A stretch of 11,039 nucleotides of DNA from VBAS01 sp035292525 (GTDB lineage: Bacteria; Bacteroidota; Bacteroidia; Chitinophagales; Chitinophagaceae): NCBI GenBank assembly GCA_035292525.1, contig DATDPZ010000017.1:1-11039 (forward strand), in the 5' to 3' direction. Numbering within the stretch: the first letter of the stretch is position 1; each line of letters begins with the position of its first letter. Of this stretch, positions 6,634 through 11,039 are shown piece after piece. Below the pieces are notes generated by a model. That model saw only the letters and a program-made list of their open reading frames with translations, did not search any database and had not been told where the DNA came from. Both the position numbers and the translations under genes were made by a program.

Positions 6634-7029
6634 ATGCCTGCTTATGAAATAGAAATAATTCTGAACCGTCAATTGGCAGATAGTTTTGCCATTCCTGTAT
6701 TTATTACAGATACTACCGGCAATCTCATTTACTATAATAAACATGCAGAAGATGTGCTGGGAAACAGGTATGCCGAAACAGGAGAAATGCCGGTGGAAGT
6801 ATGGTCAACCATTTTTACTCCGATGTATGAATCGGGAAAATTAATACCTCCTGAAGACCTCCCCCTGGTAAAAACCCTGAAAAATTGCCATCCTTACCAT
6901 AAATCATTCTGGATAAAAAGTCTGAAAGGGAATTTGGAAAAAATATCTCTGACATCTTACCCGATTCTTGACAACTCAGCCAAATTTATTGGCGCTGTTG
7001 CTATTTTTTGGAAATTAACAGACGAATGA
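6634..7029 (+). CDS. Stand-alone PAS-domain sensor protein
   Basis: A 131-residue protein that is essentially one PAS domain with no attached kinase, GGDEF, GAF or helix-turn-helix. Residues 10-50 (LADSFAIPVFITDTTGNLIYYNKHAEDVLG) are the classical PAS opening. Residues about 72-85 (GKLIPPEDLPLVKTL) match a subtype seen in front of signalling outputs in other bacteria. The C-terminal sheet reads KISLTSYPILDNSAKFIGAVAIFWKLTDE. No residue set specific for haem or flavin is apparent, so the ligand is unknown. The ATG at 6634 is preceded by an out-of-frame ATG at 6625. The stop codon overlaps the next start as ATGA (7026-7029), which points to translational coupling and a shared function with the MBL-fold enzyme. 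By inference it senses a small molecule, light or redox state and acts on that enzyme through direct contact. Confidence 0.85.
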   Translation: MPAYEIEIILNRQLADSFAIPVFITDTTGNLIYYNKHAEDVLGNRYAETGEMPVEVWSTIFTPMYESGKLIPPEDLPLVKTLKNCHPYHKSFWIKSLKGNLEKISLTSYPILDNSAKFIGAVAIFWKLTDE

Positions 7030-7862
7030 AAATTAAATTAAGGGGAGTTCGTGGTTCCATACCCACTACCGGCCCTGACACAGAACATTATGGAGCTAAT
7101 ACTTCCTGTACAGAAGTGGATGAAGAGGGATGGATGCTGGTGCTGGATGGGGGATCTGGTATGCGCCAGTCAAATACAGGGCAATCCCCCTCCAATAAAC
7201 GGATAGATATTTTATTAACCCATCTTCATTTAGATCATATCCAGGGGCTTGGTTTTTTCAAACCACTTTTTGATCCGCAAATGGAAATACATATATGGGG
7301 GCCAGCCAGCAGTACCCAAAGTTTACATACAAGACTAAGTTTATATCTTTCTCCCCCTTTATTTCCTGTTCATATCCGCGACCTCCCCTGTAAGCACACA
7401 TTACATGAAATTGATAATTGTGTATTTGAAATAGGACCTTTCACCATTCAATCAGGATATATCATACACCCTGGACCTACTTTGGGATTTCGAATCAAGG
7501 GACAACATTCTGTATTTACCTATATGCCGGACCACGAACCGGCCTTGGGAAGAAGCGGCATATTGAAAGACCGGAAATGGGTATCTGGAATAGACCTGGC
7601 AGCCGGGGCCGATTTATTATTGCACGATGCACAATACAGTTTGCAGGAGTACAAAACTAAAATCGGCTGGGGACATTCTGCAATGGAAGATACTTTACTG
7701 TTTTCTTCTTTAGCAGAAGTAAAACATCTGTTAATGGCACATCATGATCCTTCTCACTCTGATGAACAACTCGACCAGTTATTTACCGATTTAAAAAGGA
7801 CAAACGATTATTCTTCTCCGTATGAACTGGCTGCTGAAGGCATGGAGATTGAATTGCCTTAA
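7026..7862 (+). CDS. Metallo-beta-lactamase-fold hydrolase (predicted phosphodiesterase-like)
   Basis: The ATG at 7026 was chosen because it overlaps the PAS gene stop by 4 bases and begins the conserved MKIKLRGVRGSIPTTGPDTEHYGANTSC; an upstream TTG at 7008 would add six residues. The product is 278 residues, cytoplasmic, with no signal peptide. The metal site is THLHLDH with His66, His68, Asp70 and His71. Further likely ligands are His148 (HPGPTLGFRI), Asp201 (LLLHDAQYS) and His239 or His240 (MAHHDPSHSD). YMPDHEP (166-172) and GWGHS (214-218) are typical of the family. The opening 'GVRGSIPTxGP..YGxNTxC' and 'HIQGLGFFKPLF' mark the group near PhnP, RNase Z and cyclic-phosphate phosphodiesterases; members are often annotated only as MBL-fold metallo-hydrolase, some with fused receiver domains. 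Substrate unknown; a cyclic nucleotide or cyclic phosphodiester is an inference. All metal residues are intact, so it should be active. Confidence 0.88.
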   Translation: MKIKLRGVRGSIPTTGPDTEHYGANTSCTEVDEEGWMLVLDGGSGMRQSNTGQSPSNKRIDILLTHLHLDHIQGLGFFKPLFDPQMEIHIWGPASSTQSLHTRLSLYLSPPLFPVHIRDLPCKHTLHEIDNCVFEIGPFTIQSGYIIHPGPTLGFRIKGQHSVFTYMPDHEPALGRSGILKDRKWVSGIDLAAGADLLLHDAQYSLQEYKTKIGWGHSAMEDTLLFSSLAEVKHLLMAHHDPSHSDEQLDQLFTDLKRTNDYSSPYELAAEGMEIELP

Positions 7863-7871
7863 AGTAAATCA

Positions 7872-7892
7872 GGTATCTGTTTTTTTGATACC
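7872..7892. repeat. Inverted repeat downstream of the MBL gene
   Basis: GGTATC (7872-7877) and GATACC (7887-7892) are perfect arms around a 9-base loop TGTTTTTTT, starting 10 bases after the MBL stop. The position suggests transcript 3'-end formation, but the T-run lies in the loop and not after the stem, so it is not a standard intrinsic terminator in either direction. Confidence 0.35.
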
Positions 7893-8002
7893 GGCAGATT
7901 TATATACTCCAATACATTTAAAAACAATAATGGAAACATTTCTTTGAACTTAGTCTATATATTTATTATTGAGCTGTATTAGTAAATACCGGCTATTAGT
8001 AG

Positions 8003-8010
8003 TAGCTTTG
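8003..8010 (+). promoter_or_regulatory. Perfect -7 box (TAGCTTTG) upstream of the RNA helicase
   Basis: TAGCTTTG is an exact match to the Bacteroidota -7 consensus TAnnTTTG. No TTG lies at the usual 17-23 base distance upstream; the nearest is at 7969-7971, 31 bases away. If it is used, transcription starts near 8017 and leaves a leader of about 130 bases containing the stem at 8081-8120. Confidence 0.35.
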
Positions 8011-8070
8011 CGGCTCTTGATGTTAGTGCTCTCCCTATTGGTGTAGTATAAATTCTCCCCCATTGCTGTG

Positions 8071-8120
8071 AAGGCTTAACGTAAGGCAGGTAAAGTATCA
8101 TACAAATTTGATAGCCTTAC
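8071..8120 (+). promoter_or_regulatory. Structured leader of the RNA helicase mRNA, with two competing stems
   Basis: GTAAGGC (8081-8087) pairs perfectly with GCCTTAC (8114-8120). Inside it TATCA (8096-8100) pairs with TGATA (8109-8113), which directly abuts the outer right arm; an 8-base bulge lies on the left. Together they make a 12-pair stem ending 30 bases before the start codon. AAGGCT (8071-8076) can instead pair with AGCCTT (8113-8118), using the same right arm, so two exclusive folds are possible. I do not recognise a known riboswitch class. The rest of 7863-8149 contains no gene. Confidence 0.45.
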
Positions 8121-8149
8121 CATAATTTTTAAACAAATATTTTTTACAA

Positions 8150-9397
8150 TTGTCATTTAACAATTTACAGCTCATAGAGCCTGTATTACAGGCCTTGAGC
8201 AAAGAAGGATATATACATCCTACCCCTATCCAGGAAAAATCTATTCCCATTATTTTGCAAAAAAGAGACCTGCTGGGTTGTGCGCAGACAGGTACCGGTA
8301 AAACAGCTGCATTCGTCATTCCCATTTTACAAATGATGCATCAGTTCATGCTGGCGCAGGAACAACCACAGCATAAGATCCGGACTTTAATTTTAACGCC
8401 TACCCGGGAGCTTGCCATTCAGATTGGCGAAAGTATAAAGGCTTACGGAAAATTTTTGCCCCTGCGCCACCAGGTAATTTTTGGCGGTGTATCCCAGCAT
8501 ACCCAGGTGCAGAATATTCTTCGCGGAGTGGATATACTGGTCGCCACCCCGGGTCGTTTGCTTGATCTCATGCAGCAACGGCATATTTCATTAAACGATA
8601 TTCAATATTTTGTATTGGACGAAGCAGACCGGATGCTTGACATGGGTTTTATTATGGATGTAAAACGTATCATTGTTAAACTGCCGGCTAAAAGGCAAAC
8701 ACTTTTTTTCTCGGCTACCATGCCAAATGAAATAAAAAAATTAGCGGATATTTTATTAAAAAATCCGGAAAAAGTAGAAGTAACCCCTCCGGCATCCACC
8801 GTGGAACTGATACAGCAATCTGTGTATTATGTGGAAAAGCAAAACAAAAAATCTTTACTGATCCAGTTATTGCAGGATAAATCCATTGAATCGGCTTTGA
8901 TATTTACACAAATGAAACATGCTGCCGATAAGCTGGCACGATCACTGAATATGGCTGGAATAAAAACTGAAGCAATTCATGGTAATAAAGCGCAAAATGC
9001 AAGACAGAGTGCATTGGAAAATTTTAAAAATAAACGCACCCGTGTGTTAGTAGCTACAGATATTGCAGCACGGGGGATTGATATTGATGAATTAAGCCAT
9101 GTTATTAATTATGAACTGCCGAATATACCGGAGACTTATGTACATCGTATTGGCAGAACAGGTCGTGCAGGAGCCAATGGTGTAGCGATATCTTTTTGCG
9201 ACTGGGGTGAAAAGATTTTTTTAAGTGATATTGAGAAATTGATTAAAAAACCAATACCGGTTGTGAAATCTCATGCTTATGATGTTACAATGATGCATGA
9301 TATTCCCAAACAGGCGAATACCGGCGTTGTTTCAAATTCATTTAATCACAGAAGAAAACCCGGGAAAAGAAGCCGTGCTTTTACACAAAGGGCTTAA
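8150..9397 (+). CDS. rhlE: DEAD-box ATP-dependent RNA helicase, RhlE-like
   Basis: A 415-residue cytoplasmic RNA helicase that uses ATP to open short RNA duplexes, with roles in ribosome assembly, RNA decay or cold adaptation known for the family. All motifs are present: Q motif PTPIQ (Gln28), motif I AQTGTGKT (45-52), Ia PTRELA (84-89), Ib TPGR (133-136), II DEAD (157-160) followed by RMLDMGF, III SAT (188-190), then ALIFTQMK, VLVATDIAARGID and HRIGRTGRAG. DEADRMLDMGF is typical of the RhlE group. The C-terminal tail after about residue 375 is short and basic (HRRKPGKRSRAFTQRA), a likely RNA-binding extension. The start is TTG: it gives MSFNNLQLIEPVLQAL, the correct beginning of the family, and there is no in-frame ATG, GTG or CTG between the upstream stop (8123-8125) and this codon. 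A structured leader precedes it. It converges with the KAS III-like gene with 27 bp between stops. Confidence 0.93.
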   Translation: MSFNNLQLIEPVLQALSKEGYIHPTPIQEKSIPIILQKRDLLGCAQTGTGKTAAFVIPILQMMHQFMLAQEQPQHKIRTLILTPTRELAIQIGESIKAYGKFLPLRHQVIFGGVSQHTQVQNILRGVDILVATPGRLLDLMQQRHISLNDIQYFVLDEADRMLDMGFIMDVKRIIVKLPAKRQTLFFSATMPNEIKKLADILLKNPEKVEVTPPASTVELIQQSVYYVEKQNKKSLLIQLLQDKSIESALIFTQMKHAADKLARSLNMAGIKTEAIHGNKAQNARQSALENFKNKRTRVLVATDIAARGIDIDELSHVINYELPNIPETYVHRIGRTGRAGANGVAISFCDWGEKIFLSDIEKLIKKPIPVVKSHAYDVTMMHDIPKQANTGVVSNSFNHRRKPGKRSRAFTQRA

Positions 9398-9424
9398 CAT
9401 TGTTCCTTTATTGATAGCTCGTGG

Positions 9425-10498
9425 TTAATACCTGTAGCAAACGGCATTGATGTTCATACCGGCCCCTACAGAGGCAAACAGGATAGGATCACCGGCGGAA
9501 AGTTGATGAGATTCAACTTTATTTTTAAGTACAAGGTCAAGTAAGGTCGGTACTGTGGCAACAGAACTATTGCCCAGCCAATGAATGCTCATGGGCATTA
9601 TATTGGCTGCAGGTTTATTTATACCATAAAGTTGATAAAGGCGTTTAATGATTCCTTCATCCATTTTTTCATTTGCCTGGTGAAGGAATACTTTTTTCAG
9701 ATCAGTAATATCTATATTACTCTTATCCAGGCAGTCTTTCATAGCAGCGGGAACATGCTTCATGGCAAATTCATACACTTTTCTTCCTTTCATTTTAATA
9801 TAGCGGATACGGGGATCGCTTTCGGGATAATAGGACCTGGCCATATTAATGTGTTCAATTTCTTCAAATGAAAAAGACTGAGCAGAATGAGCTAAAATAC
9901 CCGGACCTTTTTCTTCCACTTCCCTGTATTCAAGTATGGTTGCCCCGGCGCCATCACTGAATATCATGCTGTCGCGGTCATGCATATCAATAACACGGGA
10001 TAAAGTTTCTGTACCGATGACCAATGCTTTTTTTGCAATACCGGCTTTGAAAAAAGCATCGGCCTGGATCAATCCCTGGATCCAGCCAGGGCATCCAAAA
10101 AGAATATCATAGGCTATGCAATTGGGGTTGCGGATATTCAAATTATGTTTAATCCGGTTTGCCAGCGATGGTACGGCATCCGTTTGAATCGTATGTTTTA
10201 ACACGTTGCCGAAGTTCTGAGCGACAATTAGCTGATCAATTTGTTCCGGATCTACTTTGCTGTCATGGATAGCTAACCGGGCCGCTATACTGCCAATATC
10301 AGAGGCATTGAGGTCATCTGTCGTGTACCTGCGTTCCTGGATTCCGGTAATCTGCATAAATTTTTCTACAATAATTTCTGATGGAATTGTCAATGGCAGG
10401 TGATCATCAGTATAAAAAACCTGGTTGGTAAAGTCCTGGTTTGACTGAATAAGAGGGGGGATATAGGAGCCAGTTCCAGTGATCACAGATCGAAACAT
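9425..10498 (-). CDS. 3-oxoacyl-ACP synthase III family protein (FabH-like, divergent paralogue)
   Basis: The ATG at 10498 starts MFRSVITGTGSYIPP, the usual KAS III opening; the frame extends upstream only to a TTG at 10519. The product is 357 residues, somewhat longer than typical FabH (about 320-330), partly through an insertion near residues 15-45 (SNQDFTNQVFYTDDHLPLTIPSE). The catalytic triad is complete: Cys136 (LFGCPGW), His273 (LHQAN) and Asn310 (GNSSVATVP). The cysteine context FGCPGWIQGL and GNSSVATVP differ from the usual housekeeping FabH motifs (ACSGF, GNTSAASIP). The gene is also not beside plsX, fabD or acpP. It therefore looks like a paralogue condensing an acyl-CoA starter with an acyl-ACP or acyl-CoA, perhaps for special lipids; the substrate is unknown. 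It is preceded by 153 bp without an exact promoter match and converges on the helicase. Confidence 0.87.
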   Translation of the reverse strand: MFRSVITGTGSYIPPLIQSNQDFTNQVFYTDDHLPLTIPSEIIVEKFMQITGIQERRYTTDDLNASDIGSIAARLAIHDSKVDPEQIDQLIVAQNFGNVLKHTIQTDAVPSLANRIKHNLNIRNPNCIAYDILFGCPGWIQGLIQADAFFKAGIAKKALVIGTETLSRVIDMHDRDSMIFSDGAGATILEYREVEEKGPGILAHSAQSFSFEEIEHINMARSYYPESDPRIRYIKMKGRKVYEFAMKHVPAAMKDCLDKSNIDITDLKKVFLHQANEKMDEGIIKRLYQLYGINKPAANIMPMSIHWLGNSSVATVPTLLDLVLKNKVESHQLSAGDPILFASVGAGMNINAVCYRY

Positions 10499-10651
10499 AC
10501 CGGTAATATTATTTATCAATTAAAGATCCGTTCAATTTATATGGCTAATATAATACAATATCCATAACTATGATAAGATTTGAATCACTTCCATTTCCGG
10601 TTTGAATTTAAAATTAATTTTTTTTCTGCAGAGCAAAATATCATTACAGCA

Positions 10652-11032
10652 TTAAGCCGGTCTGGATGATTCCGCTGCCACTTCTGAAGGACCTGCTTCA
10701 TTGTTTTCATCAGGGGGAGTGATATTCTTAATGGACAACTGGGTTTCTTTATTCATGGAAAAAAAGAAATGCTGGTGCTGAAGAATCTTGCGGATTTCTT
10801 CATTTTCCTGCAGTGCAACAGCAAACTCCCTGGCAAATGGGGTATGTTTTACTGTATTATCAATTCGTCCATTTTTCAATTGAATACTGCTGAAACTAAA
10901 ATTAACTTTCCTTCCACCGGCAGCCCTTGAAAAATCAGAATGATTCATGTTTAAAACTTGCTCTTCATTTACTGATTTCTTAAGAAGAATATTAATGACC
11001 GGAAGATATTTTTTCCAGGTTTGTGAAAACAT
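10652..11032 (-). CDS. Conserved-looking hypothetical protein
   Basis: A complete frame of 126 residues from the ATG at 11032 to a TAA at 10652. The start MFSQTWKKYLPVINILLKKS is an amphipathic or weakly hydrophobic basic helix, not a clear signal peptide. The middle holds VLNMNHSDFSRAAGGRKVNFSFSSIQLKNGRIDN, which looks like alternating beta strands. It is followed by TPFAREFAVALQENEEIRKILQHQHFFFSMNKETQLSIKNI, a helix and a strand. The tail from residue 104 is acidic and disordered (PPDENNEAGPSEVAAESSRPA). The soluble, mixed alpha/beta composition and even codon use suggest a real gene. I recall similar short proteins in Chitinophagaceae but cannot name a family. Only seven bases lie upstream in the window, so the promoter is not visible. 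It runs in the same direction as the KAS III-like gene, 153 bp ahead of it. Confidence 0.75.
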   Translation of the reverse strand: MFSQTWKKYLPVINILLKKSVNEEQVLNMNHSDFSRAAGGRKVNFSFSSIQLKNGRIDNTVKHTPFAREFAVALQENEEIRKILQHQHFFFSMNKETQLSIKNITPPDENNEAGPSEVAAESSRPA

Positions 11033-11039
11033 AATTCAG

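Noticed and set aside
9398..9424. Possible bidirectional terminator between the helicase and the KAS III-like gene
   Set aside because: The 27-bp gap shows no GC-rich stem or T-tract.
1..11039. Mobile elements, CRISPR arrays, tRNA or rRNA genes
   Set aside because: No transposase, integrase, regularly spaced repeats or cloverleaf-like GTTCRANNC segments were seen on either strand.

Overview
The window looks like ordinary chromosomal DNA of a Bacteroidota species, most likely family Chitinophagaceae or a close relative. The evidence is AT-rich intergenic DNA, starts without Shine-Dalgarno sequences, promoter-like TTTG...TAnnTTTG elements, and the character of the proteins (plant-type acyl-ACP desaturase, CbpA/CbpM pair, DUF4342 protein, RhlE-like helicase with a TTG start). 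The family placement is inference. I see no phage, transposase, CRISPR, tRNA or rRNA.

Layout. At the left edge, on the minus strand, is the N-terminal part of a small exported protein (1-231). It is followed by an acetyl-CoA acetyltransferase (475-1656, minus) with a good Bacteroidota promoter at 1786-1814. A 504-bp divergent AT-rich gap leads to an acyl-ACP desaturase (2161-3144, plus), a small exported highly charged protein (3326-3694, plus) and a short-chain dehydrogenase (3982-4695, plus). The dehydrogenase converges, with 9 bp between stops, on the minus-strand cbpA-cbpM chaperone operon (5879 down to 4705). Upstream of cbpA, on the same strand, is a DUF4342 protein (6060-6305). A GC-patched 328-bp divergent region then precedes a plus-strand pair whose ORFs overlap by ATGA: a stand-alone PAS-domain protein (6634-7029) and a metallo-beta-lactamase-fold hydrolase (7026-7862). 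A 287-bp leader-like region with a predicted stem precedes a DEAD-box RNA helicase that starts with TTG (8150-9397). The helicase converges with a FabH-like ketoacyl synthase (9425-10498, minus). A hypothetical protein (10652-11032, minus) closes the window.

How the genes fit together. Thiolase, acyl-ACP desaturase, the dehydrogenase and the KAS III-like enzyme all belong to acyl-thioester or lipid metabolism families, but they are separate transcription units. CbpA/CbpM, the helicase and perhaps DUF4342 suggest general stress physiology. The most system-like unit is the PAS-MBL pair, which looks like a sensor and an effector hydrolase translated together. The other points worth a second look are the structured helicase leader and a strong local excess of the word TACCGG, including three copies of the palindrome TACCGGTA. 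I found no clear evidence for a wholly new system.
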